Shown here: positions 1-11,219 of the stretch, piece after piece
How the letters are laid out: the number at the start of each line of letters is the position of its first letter
How positions within the stretch are numbered: position 1 is the first letter of the stretch
NCBI GenBank assembly: GCA_036345935.2
Contig: JADWOT020000004.1
Location: 14,962,396-15,026,395, forward strand
Direction of reading: 5' to 3'
DNA length: 64,000 nt
From: Taenia hydatigena
Taxonomy: Eukaryota > Platyhelminthes > Cestoda > Cyclophyllidea > Taeniidae
The notes under the pieces: generated by a model
What the model saw: only the letters and a program-made list of their open reading frames with translations
The model's database searches: none
Told to the model about the DNA's origin: nothing
Translations under genes and position numbers: made by a program

Positions 1-3000
1 GAGAATGCATTATGGGAAAGTGGACGGTTCTACTCATTGGAACCTACTTCGAATGACTTTGAAATAAAATTAAATTCACATCAACAGAAAGCTTTCCCCC
101 CATTCATGTACCGTATGGATCTATTATGAATTTTGTTGCCCCGGTTTAGGATCACTCGATCATATGCGTGCCTACATCTTTCAAAGAGCTCTGATAAGTT
201 GAGGAGGAGATCTGTCAGGATAAAAATGGTATGATAGAAAGGAATCATCAAGAGTGATTGCATGCTTATGGATGCACGAAGGAGTCCACTTGATGATGGT
301 ACTTCTGTGATTGAAAGCTTTGATAGAATGAAAGCATTTGCAAATGTTACCTCAAAGCACTTTGGCGGATTCCAGTGTTTACTTCAAGACCTGTTTCATT
401 TAACTATTCTGAAGACTGGATTGAAGTGCCTTTGAGAGCCATGTGAGCGCCCCCAGGAATGTTAAACCTCCTCTCTCTCGCCACACTCAGGGCCACTCGA
501 AATTAAGGAGCAAGTTAGCAGTGCCAGCTGAAAAGACTACCTACGGGAAAATAAACCTTGGTATTGCCCAGTGAGATTTGTAGCCACCGAGGCCCAACCA
601 GGATTGAGTACGTGAGTAAAAGCGACTTACCCTTGGATTTTGCCGTGAGATCCATACTGATTAGAGATTGCAACAAAGGAGAATAGTCTAGCCAGTCATT
701 TTTAAGAGTCTGTACTAAATTAAGGATAAATAATCAAGTAATAATGCTTAACTGACGCCATATGACGCTGTTGTGTCTTAAGGGCAAGATTTAAAAAAGA
801 CAGCTCGATTTGCAGGAATGAGGTGTATATTCGCAACAATGATTCCACACCAAGAAGTGTGAATCTGAGCTCATCGATTCCCTCAGTCATTGTAAGCTGT
901 CATGTTGCTTTAATTTAATCCAAAACTATTAAAATAAGCTGTCATAAACAATGGCCACACCAAGACATGCGGTTTTTTGGCTAATGAGGTAGTGTAAATG
1001 GGTTATTTCTCCTTCCACCTAATAGTGTTTGTAAGGAGTTGCAGGTGTGTGCGCACCGAGTTAAGCCCGTCTGTAAAATGGGTACTTAAGATTAATCTTA
1101 TCTTGCTTTATTATAATACGGATTAGTCATTGCATTGTATTACTTTCATCCTTCATGTTTTTGGTCGCTGGTATTCACACAAGCAGCCAGTAATCAGAGC
1201 ATAAAATTCGATGCAAGCAGAGTATTAAAATTATTTACTAATTATGTGAGTTTGCTTTTGGAAATCAATCAGTCAGCATATTTCCAGCTTATTTTTCATC
1301 CCTAGACAACCAATGACATATTGACCTTGCTGTAACGATAAGCCATACAAAGTTTGCACTTTTAGGCTAGGTTATTCGTGCTCAAATCTATAGATAATAC
1401 GAAATGAAGGCAATTAAGATATCTTTACTGTAGCCAAGTGATCAGTTGCTCCGATGCTAAACAAAATCTAAATAAATAAGTGTATCCAACGTTATTACAT
1501 TCGCTAATGAAACGGAGATGGCATACTTGTTGCATAAAAGTCAGGGGATGCTTAAAAGCATTCTCAAAGGTGGCCCACTTTTATGCATTGCGTAGTCTTT
1601 TCGGAAGTAAAAAAGTCCCAGTACCAGTGCTGGGAGTGTAGTGCTGGCGTATAGGAGGTCTGAGAGGCAACTAGCGCGGCCCAGAGGTCAAGCCGGCGAG
1701 AGAAAATATTTTGGCGAAGCCTTAAGTATTGCTTACTCAACTTGCTGAGTAAAATAGGCATGAAAAATGTTGTATAGCCTTTCTCATCTTTTGAGTGTCA
1801 TCCCTGTGTGCCTCTTGGTCAGCCTCCAGCATCGGCCATCGCAGCATAATCAATCTTTAGAAAAAAAACTCTATAACAAAGTCATCGAATTCGCATGCGA
1901 ATGACAAGATATTCGGTAACAGTTTTGCGGATCCATCTTGACAATCCCACTGCATTGGGAGATCCGTCTTCTATGAAAACTACATTGGGAAACGGAGAAT
2001 GTGCAAGTCAAATCGTATGTTCCTCGCTAGTCGCAAGAATACATGCCTAAAAGCAAAATAACTTAACAAAGGGGGGGCTTGCAACAATTCTTCTGGAAAT
2101 TGGGTCTCGTGTCTACCCTTCGATTCTACTTTGTTCTCGCTTTAGTGTTGTCCAGCAGCATGTATATCTGGATTTTAGTTAGCTAGGTTAGAAGTGAACA
2201 GGTCAGTACTATCCATTGAACATCAGTAGCTATAAAACCGCGCGGAAATTCCATTAATATCTCCCTTATTTTGGCCGCGCGATCTCGACCAATCAGGAGG
2301 GTGCAAGCGAGAGCGCGAACTTCGAAGCACTTTGCAACGTTTTTGAGGAGGCACACAAGAGGAGGTGAGTGTAAATGCTGTGGGCATTTTAGGTCGTTTG
2401 CGACTCAAATCAGTCTGAGATTGCTGCTATGATCCTCGAATTAAACTGAGGGCTTGATAAGATTCGAAGAAGTCGGATGCTCTTATTTATCAGTACAATT
2501 GGAAAGTGCTTGCCTTGAAAGTTAGGTGGCAAAAGTTCAGCTTTAAATTGTAGTAATAACATAAACAAACGGCATCAGTTACGTGGTGCGTAATTTGTGA
2601 TTTTGTTGATAAACTATCAGCCACTGGGTGTTTAAAATGACACTGCATCATTTTTTATTTTTAACTTAAAGCTGCTAAAATTCACACGAGATAAAGTAGC
2701 GACTTAGTCGAAAGTAGATTTCTCTGACTACAGTCTAATTGGATTAAGATGTGTAAAATGATAGAATCATCTTTTTTTGGGCATGAAATGCCCATCATGC
2801 AGCCTTTTGTAATCTGTCATCATGAGCTGATGGAAAACGTGCCTCTCCAACCTTACGGCAGTGTCTGAGCTTTATTTAGGCTTAATTGAGATCCTTAAAA
2901 CGTGGTGGATTACGGATAATCAGGTAAGATGAGAAACAGTCTTAGCTCATTTTTTTTCGCACCCTGTCTCATTTTCTGTGTCGCGATAACGTAACGGTGC

Positions 3001-4055
3001 AAATGAGGGCGTTAACTACGCTAGCAACAGCAATGAGGCAGTCAAACACTACAAAAGGATGTTGATTCCACGTCAAATTGGTTCCTTGGCCTGCCAAAAC
3101 TATTTTAATGAAGGCAGAGTGCTACGCTAATGTATCGCACGATTTGATTAACGAATGGCTATTTACGAAGCACATCCTCGACAAAAGTGAGAAAACAAAC
3201 GAGAAACAAATTTGTAACCCAATGAGAAATGGATGAATTACTGTAAGGTACTGTAGTGGCGTGTTTATTAACCTGCTATTAGGTAAACACATTCCAACAT
3301 CTCACAATGTTTTCGCCATAATCTCAAAATTTCAAAGTCACCTGTCACCCATGTGATGGCGTTTACAATGTCACCAAATGTTTACCTTTCATTTGTCTTC
3401 CTGCAAAGTGTATTAAGTGAAAAGGTGAGGGCGAGGAATAAAAGCGAAACCCCTTTGTTATTTGCTCATGTCCATAGGTTTCTGCGAACTTCAACGGCAA
3501 ATTGAGTTAACATATTTTCACCCCGCCGAAAATGGTGCCAGAAAACCCGTGTCTCTATCATACAATGGGGTGGATGCAAGCAAGCGACGCCTCGACATGA
3601 GCCTCCATGAAGCGTCAGCGTTGTGAGGGAGCAAACAAATTAAGATAAGTTTGAAATTTCGAAAGAAATCTTAAAGGAAAATTCGGCTTTGTCCTTGACT
3701 GACACTGATATTCGGCTATTTTTACTTGATTAATTGGATAATGTAGATGGGAACCCTTAAGTGAAGCCATGACACGCTTCGGAATTCCATTCGCCTTTAA
3801 TCTTAGATGATCGGGTGCGCAAAGGGTACTAAAGTGGCTCTGTTGGAATTGTCCAAATTTGTCAAACAAGTCTGTGCTGACTGCTCACTTTGAGTAGAAT
3901 TTGAAATTCTACGCAACCTATGAGTTCAACTATCGTATTCCCATCCATAACCTACGAACGGAATCCAGCATTGTATAAAACTGCATTGAAACATAATTAC
4001 GTCAGTTATGTTAAAGAGGAGGAATTTTGAATGACGGCGGTTTGCAAAGTTCACA
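1..4055. other. Intergenic, no gene recognised
   Basis: I see no conserved protein, splice-consistent exon chain or RNA gene in this stretch. The short open frames are AT-rich and lack recognisable motifs. The only compositional feature is a CpG-rich island near 2.2-2.4 kb, listed separately. The last few hundred bases next to 4,056 should contain the 3' UTR of the fucosyltransferase gene on the minus strand. Confidence 0.6.
2225..2370 (+). promoter_or_regulatory. Promoter-like CpG-rich island with splice donor
   Basis: A TATA-like box (tataaaa, 2231-2237) is followed by a GC- and CpG-rich block, a CCAAT motif (2289-2293) and a strong donor-like site (exon edge at 2364, then gtgagtg). This is what a non-coding first exon would look like on the plus strand, but no matching downstream coding exon was found. 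The CCAAT box lies downstream of the TATA box, which is not the usual order, so this remains weak. Confidence 0.2.
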
Positions 4056-6469
4056 TCATTCAAATGGCAGCAGGTCCCGATAGAAGCATAGGCTCCAACG
4101 ATCCATGAACCGGTTCGGTGAATACTTGCTCAGCTTCACCAATCCCGCGTTAAGTTGATGCATGAAACCACAAAGTCGGCAGTCCAGTCTCTTTTCAACC
4201 TGTGCAAAAGATATTTGAAGCAAATTAGCATATTTTAAAATGGAGGGGTACTTTAATTTTGCGGTATTATGATGCTTCTACACTTTTTTAAAAGATCTCG
4301 ATGATGAAATGAAATTATGTGTAGATTTAGCAGAAAATTCCAAATATTTCGCAAATCACGGAAAATATATCAGATCATGTTTTGAAGGGGCAGTGGTTGA
4401 TTCGATTGGGCCAATCCTAATGCCTTGGTAAAATCCATCTATGCATCATGCGAACGATTACGTTCACCTTCTCAATTGCATCCATTTGATTAATTCAAAA
4501 GACACAAATTAAGATAAGCAATGCTTTTTTATTTGAATGCCTCACTTTGTTTTGACGCTTGTATTAGATAAAACATTTGACTATCCTCTGCATTACTGCG
4601 ACCCTTATAAACGGCACGGATCTCTCGACTTTTCAAATGCACCATTACGATCATTCGCGTGAAAACAAAGGCTCTTAGTTTTACATCGGAACAGATAAAT
4701 ACTTAATCATATCTCAAAGTTAAGATTCAAAAACTGAACAATTAAAGAAAAGCTGCCTTTGTGTATTTTCAGAATCTTAGTTGCTATCAATTGAGGTCTG
4801 GGCTTAGCTCTCTTTATCACTCTTAATGCAAACTTTAAAATGGTGATCGCTCATTTAACAAGTCGAGGTTACGAACTCACGTAAATTTCACCATATTCCT
4901 TCCAGGCAAAATACTCTGCATAAGCAGTGTCATTTTTATCTAAGTAGAGCAGATATTTGGCTAGTTCGGTAACGGACTTAAAATCATCCACGTTGATGTA
5001 GGAGTGGGGTGGTAGAATGCTCTCATAATCTTCCTTGTATGCACCCAGTACGATGGGAACCATGCCGTATCTGCAAGGGGAAGTAGGGATTATAGCCTGA
5101 ACTTTAGATTCGCAATTGGTTTTACACCTAAAGTGGACCTCCATACCTTAGAGCGTTGGAGGTCACCTTCTCCGTTATGTAATACCTACAGTTGGAATTT
5201 TCGAAAGCCAAGTAGAACTTGTAGTTTTCAGAGATCCATTGAAGGGGGTCTCGTCCTGGTGGCGTCCTTTTGCCCAAATCACCGTAAATATCGACCTACA
5301 GTTCAACGGTGTGCGGGTCGGCCTATATTAAATGCTTCTCTCCTTGATTGTAGGTAGAACGGATTGCGTACCATTTGAAAATAAATTACAAAATTTCATT
5401 ATTCATTAGCAAGCCTGACGTTTGGCTGCTTACCGGTATAAGTGCAGAAATTACATACGCAACGAGATCCCGGTTATTTCTTGGTGATCCGTTGGAAACC
5501 AACCACGCGATTAACCTTCGCCTCTTTCCGTGATGGCTTGGTAGCAGGTTAGTGTGGTTTTTTGCCAAAATTGCGGCTATTTCGTCGCTGGTAAATTTCT
5601 TTCCACGATTTGTCTTGCGCAAGAACATTGGATACATGTAGGGCACCTGGGACCACGGCATGTAGGTAATAAACATATCTACCTAAATGGCCAAAAATTC
5701 AACCACCAATATTCGTTGCTCAAGTGGGCGTCAATCGAAAAAAATGAAAGCGCCCCGAATTTTCGCTAAGTGTGAATATTTTAACATACTTCTATAACGT
5801 TGGCCAACCGCATATTTTGCGTGAGCACTACGTAGTCGGCTTGGATTAAGAAGCGCATATTAAAATGTTAAAACTGGAATGGTGTGCGAAAAACCTACTT
5901 GCTCCATTTGGAGTTGAGTCAATTCTCGCATATGTACAGGACTCTCGACTGACTCGAAGGCAATAAGAACACCGTTTCGCTTTAGATATTCCGCAGCCGT
6001 TGTGTAGAATGGTTCCGAAAAGACTACGATATCACCTGCACCAAAATCTTGAAGGTTATCGGTATATTCGCATTTGAACCGACATCCGTGGGATTCGGTG
6101 ACATGATATAATAGGCGTCTGTCATAAAAAATCTTTGGCGGTTTGACAATAGACAAATCACTCTGAAGAGAAACAAATGCATCAAGGCATGGTATCTAGT
6201 ATGCAGCATCTTTTAGACTTAAGCAAGAAACAAATTGTTGAATGTGTCACCTCATTGTGAGAAAAAGCCGATATCCACTCAAGCTGCTCGATAACATGGT
6301 GATAGGGGTGCGGATGTTCTTGAAAGACGCTGAGAAATCTCTTAATCCTTAAAGTGATTTGCTCGGCACTCGGCGGCTTGTTTGGTAAGGAGGTCCATAG
6401 GATAATTAAAACGATGAAATTTGCAATTAACCACCCAGTAAGAAAGGAAGAAAAAGCCGACTCATTCAT
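4056..6469 (-). CDS. Alpha-1,3-fucosyltransferase, GT10 family
   Basis: Complete seven-exon gene, 422 aa. Exons from the 5' end: 6251-6469, 5895-6162, 5790-5839, 5434-5682, 5147-5295, 4881-5070, 4056-4199; all phases agree. The product is a type II Golgi enzyme that transfers fucose from GDP-fucose to GlcNAc on glycans. The ATG at 6469 gives a short cytoplasmic tail and a membrane anchor at about residues 10-28. A start 22 codons upstream is possible. GT10 hallmarks are visible: DIVVF near 117-121, AFESVESP near 141-148, LIAWLVSN then RRR/NNRD-type sequence near 238-251, the donor-binding block FENS...YITEKVTSNALRYG (293-314) followed by MVPIVLG, and a C-terminal CRLC (382-385). Length is typical of the family. 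Which alpha-1,3 linkage or acceptor it uses cannot be read from sequence. One internal donor (exon 2) is non-optimal. Confidence 0.93.
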
Positions 6470-7320
6470 CGCTCCGCCTCTGCATTCTTGTGAATGAATT
6501 TGATGCCAATCACTGTGGTGAAAGTAGCCAATCATGAGTGGAGGAGATTCATTGGCTACTTGGACGTTTCACTCAGTTAACATCTTGCAAGTTGCACCAC
6601 ATCTGCACATAAAAGGATTCACTTAATTAAATGATTTGGGAGTTTGAAACAGTTAAATCACATTGGCAACAGTGCCATTCCTATAAACGCTTTTTTGTCA
6701 TAATGGGACTAATTAAATCGGTGCCGATTTGTCCACTTATTAACAAATGATGATGATTTAGCCCTCTTCAGTAGGAACCAATTAAGTGCTGTTGGATTAT
6801 TCACCGAAATACAACTTCAAATTGTGATATTTTTAGTGGTTGCCGCTAGTGGTTCAGTGAATACACTAATCATATTCACTCGTCCAGCTTGGCATTATCA
6901 GAAGCTGGACTAGAAATGCAACTGCATTGACACATTAGGCGTTAGATGATGAGAGTAATGCGTGGTATGTTCATTCTCGTTTACGTTATAATGATAAACC
7001 CGTAGGTTTAGTACCAAAGATGTGGGTACCGATTATTTTAAACGATGAATCTGGCGTAAATTCTCAGATATAAACCACACACAGGAGTTTGTGCGCGGGT
7101 CTTTGGATTCTGTCGAGTTGTCAATTGAAGTAAGCAAGAGGCAAAGACGTGAGTCCGAATTGTGACCTTAGTGAACTCAACCAACGTGCTTTGTTGACCA
7201 GCATAAGTGAGCCAGGGTAAGAAGGCTTGTAGAGAATGCGACCAGGAACATTTTCAGCGTTTCAGACATCTTCAGTAAATGTTCTATTCGTAAAAGTCGG
7301 GGTTAACGTTTCATAGAGCT
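6470..7320. other. Upstream region of the fucosyltransferase gene
   Basis: This contains the 5' flank of the fucosyltransferase gene. No exon, RNA gene or clear promoter element was recognised. Confidence 0.4.
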
Positions 7321-7324
7321 CACT

Positions 7325-7985
7325 TTAAATCACTCTAGACTGCCGTCGAGGTGTACAGGACGAGTCTATTCGGATCTTCTCCTCTGTGAATTTTAGTCCA
7401 CACACGAGGCTACCTTTGGGAATTGACTTTCCTTCATTTGCATAAAGCCTTTTCACTTTACCAATGATCATTTTTCGACTGGCAATCGTAAAAGTATGGG
7501 TCGAAGCCACCAACAAACGCGCTTTTAGTCAGCTTGACGGCATCGGGACCTCGGATACGTTGTACAGGCGACAGATGTTTTTTGACGAAATCGTTAGGAG
7601 CAGTCTGTCACCACCTCAAAGTTGTCAGCTGTATCGTTTGAAGCCTGTCAACCACTCTCCTCATAACTTCAGTGCTAACGAATTCCTGCCTCGTTGAATT
7701 GAGGGTGGAGCAGAAGTAGACGCTTGTCATTCTCGACAGGAAATCGTATGTAAAATTCGTAAGGTAATCACTTGCCGTTTCTAAACACGAATACACACGT
7801 TATGAGAGCTCGTTTTGTGATCGTGAGACACTCGGTCGCGCGGAGGTCTCATTCGTCCTTGACGATTCAAACATGCCTGTCGTCTTTCACCACTGCAAAC
7901 AACAATGTTTCAACCCCACCAATGCAAGCCACTAATTCTCCTCTTTTTAACAAATCGTTCGACCTCAAATCTAGGTCCTGAATGC
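7325..7985 (-). pseudogene. Decayed coding-like sequence, family unknown
   Basis: Read on the minus strand, the three frames carry successive stretches of protein-like sequence broken by stops and frame changes. A stretch beginning LDLRSNDLLKRGEL near 7975 runs to a stop. Later pieces include LPYEFYIRFPVENDK and, in another frame, RRVVDRLQTIQL, a stop, then FVKKHLSPVQRI and FVGGFDPYFYDC. Base composition is more GC-rich than the flanks. This fits an old retroelement or a gene relic. I do not recognise the family. Coding that is split by introns has not been excluded. Confidence 0.3.
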
Positions 7986-8333
7986 AACTACATTGCTGAC
8001 TGCAGTCTCGTCAACTAGCTTTTATTAATTCAACTCAAGTAATCCCTCGTCAAATAAGTGAGCCTAGATACTTTTGAAATACCAGCTCAGATTCGATTTT
8101 TTTGCTGGAGCAAAGATCACTTTAGCAACTATTTGACTACCTAAATCCAGAGCCTCTTTACTAAATTGAGTTATTTTAGTATTGCATATTCTCCACTGCT
8201 TAAAACAATTCCTCTCAGTTCTGATTTGCTATGCGCTCGAATTCCAGGCGAAGCATTATGGCACTGGACTCAATAAGTAATAAGTTCCTACTTCGATTTT
8301 AAAGTTTGACCGTGCATCGCCTTGCTCGTGTTC

Positions 8334-8498
8334 ATGGCCACGTTTCGCCACCCTCTTGCCACTGTCTGCTCTTTGACTGCAGGAAAGCCGCCGTTATCAG
8401 CGGCAGAAAGCGTCTTGAAGTCGCTACCACAGACCTTCTTCGGTCTTTTCTACTCCAGTGATGCTGAGGCTGGGAGTCAGAGCCATCAGCTTCGTTAG
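8334..8498 (+). CDS. Candidate 54-aa small ORF, unknown
   Basis: An open frame starts at an ATG in good context (ttcATGG) and encodes 54 residues, including KPPLSAAESVLKSLPQ then TFFGLFYSS, with a hydrophobic middle. The stretch is clearly more GC-rich than its surroundings. A 90-codon open frame runs antisense over the same bases (8332-8604), so the composition may simply keep several frames open. I recognise no family. Function unknown and coding status doubtful. Confidence 0.2.
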   Translation: MATFRHPLATVCSLTAGKPPLSAAESVLKSLPQTFFGLFYSSDAEAGSQSHQLR

Positions 8499-9776
8499 TT
8501 AGACTTAACCTTGTCACCGAGTCTACGGAGTCCACGGTAGCTGACGACCATGGCGAGTAACAGCACTTCAGAGGCGCTGCAGCCGCTGTTGCATTAGATA
8601 ACAAGCACAGTACGGGAAACCGAGATTTGTGTCATGTACAACGTCATTTCGTCCACAGGGCGAGTCCATACATCAACCATCGATTCACATTCTAAGATTC
8701 TCACAAGTTGCGAAACGTGAGTGCCAATTCTTACTTCCTTACTAAACAGTAACTTTTCACTCCACAATAAATAAGAGTGTACGCGATGCGAAGATGCATT
8801 CCGAGTAATTATGGATACTTCACTAATTTATTGTCTCAGTTATCACACAAAAATATTCTCGCGCAGAGTTAAATCCTTGGTCGGATACGAAGATGAAACC
8901 CATGTACCAAGAGAAGAAAGAAAATCATCTCAAATGCCATATCTAGCGACTACTTGTAAGGATAGCACTGGAGACGGTGCTCAAAAGAACATTGGGGGTA
9001 TGTAATGCAATTTTTTGAACGAGAGGAGGTCAGTAAACACGAATTGGACGCCATTTGCCAATGAGGAAGATGTGTGCTCAGAATATCCATGAATCTGATC
9101 ACTGTGCTTCCTTTTTAATGCTTACAATAATCAATGCTCTTGTCTAATCAGTCTAATCTTTTTGAGGAAATTGAGGCCAGGCGGAAAAGATAAAAGCCGA
9201 ACAAATTAGAGCAGGTTTTCAAGCTCTCCAGGGTGAAACGCCGAATTCCAACGTATACAACTTGGTGCTATAATCATACGAGCTGATGGTATTAGGAAGA
9301 TCTATTAAAAGTTCTGGCTTTAGCACGGAACCCCCTGAAACAGTTTACTCTACCTCAATTCGAACATTGATATCACCTCTGAGGAGAGCCTGTCACTTGG
9401 CCAGTTGTGGCGTGAATGTTGCTTACACTGTTGAGAGGAAGAGTAGGTTGTTCTTAATCTTTCACAATTGAATACCATTTCAAGAATGAGTCTTTTGGGT
9501 CCTTTAATTGAGTACAACAATTAGTCTGCAAATTTGAGTTGTCTGCTTTTATTAAGATGACCTGTAAAAACTTAGCACCGAAGCTTAGTAGTGCCGGCTA
9601 ATTTCGTCAGTGATTAACCCAATAAGCCGTAACCAACATTTGGTTTTAACATTGAACTTTTGAGTTGTGTATTTCAATTCCACTCAGAGTTTATCACCTT
9701 TATCTGAAAGATCACAAAAAGAAATCAATGTGGAATTCTGCAGGCGTAGGCTGGCGTGAGAATAATGCCAGCGGAG

Positions 9777-10318
9777 TCACAGAGATTTAAAGAAATCACA
9801 CTGCGTAGCATGTGCTCCGCACTTTAAGCCGTAGACGTCGGGTTGTTTAGCATAGGCTGAATTACGGCAATTATCTTTTCTGTTTACGATAAAAAATTGT
9901 AGTTTCCTTCCCATACCTACCGCCATAACCTCATTTAATGGTATGACGTAATGAAAGTCAGACGAGGAGTGGATTCTATAAACTGGTTTGGAAGATGACC
10001 CGGGGTTGAGAATGATGAAATTGCCTGTCAACATACTCAATACTTAACCCATCTTATGCAGTCCTGAAAGAGCCTCGTGTGAGTGCCTGTGCTGGTGCCA
10101 AAGTTGCCACATTATAAATCTATTAATACATGACTGTCGCGGTAAATAGTGTACGTGATCAGTAACCGGTAGTGAAATGGTGCAACACCAGTGATTTTCC
10201 TCTGTGGGTTACCCTGTAATCCAAATTCGATCGCCTGAATTTCACTTCTGTGGGTAAGAATGTCACTCATCTGTATTGACCTTATTTTTTCGACTGAGAA
10301 TAAAATCCTGTAATTCAA
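9777..10318 (-). CDS. Candidate two-part coding region, unknown
   Basis: Two minus-strand open frames (10112-10318 and 9777-10040) have ordinary, non-repetitive protein composition, with phrases such as SEIQAIEFGLQGN in the first and NFIILNPGSSSKPVYRIHSS in the second. They could be adjacent exons of one gene or parts of a pseudogene. Donor-like sites lie at the end of the first frame and within the second (gtaggt after EVMA). I could not build a phase-consistent junction with confidence, and I recognise no domain. Confidence 0.22.
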
Positions 10319-10888
10319 AATTTCTTTTCCTTTTTACTGTAGAAAGCTGTGGTCTAGCTATTGCCTAGGTAGTACCTTGATCTAGTTTAGTTTAGAAGTA
10401 TGCAGAAAGCAGGTGACAGCCAAAGCCAAGTATTCTAGTTGAAGCTTGAAGTCTTTTATTACGGCTTAGCATTACACAGCAAAGCTAAATAATTATAGAC
10501 AAAAAGCAGTAAAATTTTACATGAAATAATCGTTAAGAGGAGCGCAAAATCTAGCAAACGCTATTTCGGGGCTCTATTCTGAGATCTTCTGGATATTCTT
10601 GAGTTATTTATATGATTATGTCCGTTGTTCACCTAGTATTACCAAGCTTGCATTCTAATCACATAAAATTTTTGCTTTCAGGGCTAAAAAGTTGTTTATT
10701 AGAGGTTGCATGGACTGACATAATAGCCCTGTTTTCGTGATACATAAATCGCTATGCTTTAACAGATGTGTGACCCTATATTCAAGTTAATCTGCCTCAA
10801 AATGTGTAAAATCTATTGGTTGGATAAACTGTGGACAATGTAACAAATGATTCTAAAAGTAGATGCACCAAATTATTCCCATTATTCG

Positions 10889-10974
10889 TTATAATGAGCT
10901 GTTGCGTTGACGCGCACTTCCGAGAGTTTCACGTTGGTTTATTGAGGTCTCCGGGATTTCGTGCTCGCATCCAG
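10889..10974 (+). promoter_or_regulatory. Core promoter and 5' UTR exon of RPS29 copy 1
   Basis: A TTATAAT box (10889-10895) is followed by a CpG-containing block (gacgcgcacttccgagag) and then a donor-like site (exon edge 10974, ccag then gtatta). A TTATAAT box followed by a similar CpG block stands upstream of the second RPS29 copy. An acceptor (cctcag, ending 11013) lies just before the coding start, so a 39-bp 5' UTR intron is possible. The acceptor could instead serve spliced-leader trans-splicing, which is known in flatworms. Confidence 0.35.
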
Positions 10975-11048
10975 GTATTATCGCCTTAGGTTGCTTGTGC
11001 TTGTTTTCCTCAGCGCATTTTTCTACTGTGATATCCTTTCTTTGAAGA

Positions 11049-11219
11049 ATGGGCTTTGATGCGATCAACTACTCGCACCCCAGAACTTGTGGTCAGGGTA
11101 GTCGCTGCTGTCGGGTTTGCTCCAACAGACACGGCCTCATCCGCAAATATGGTCTGAATATGTGTCGTCAATGCTTCAGGCAATACTGTGCACTCATTGG
11201 CTTCAAGAAGCTTGATTAA
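11049..11219 (+). CDS. RPS29: 40S ribosomal protein S29 (uS14), copy 1
   Basis: Intact 56-aa protein, the standard length for eukaryotic S29, with no intron in the coding sequence. It is a small-subunit protein that binds 18S rRNA in the head of the 40S ribosome. The zinc-ribbon cysteines are present as CRVC and CRQC (residues 21-24 and 39-42), and the family core [18 protein letters not shown] is intact. It begins [12 protein letters not shown] and ends GFKKLD. It differs from copy 2, 2.1 kb downstream on the same strand, at 21 of 171 bases but only at residues 5 (Ala for Ser) and 47 (Cys for Arg). Both copies look functional. The start is the only in-frame ATG giving the family N-terminus. 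Confidence 0.95.
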   Translation: MGFDAINYSHPRTCGQGSRCCRVCSNRHGLIRKYGLNMCRQCFRQYCALIGFKKLD

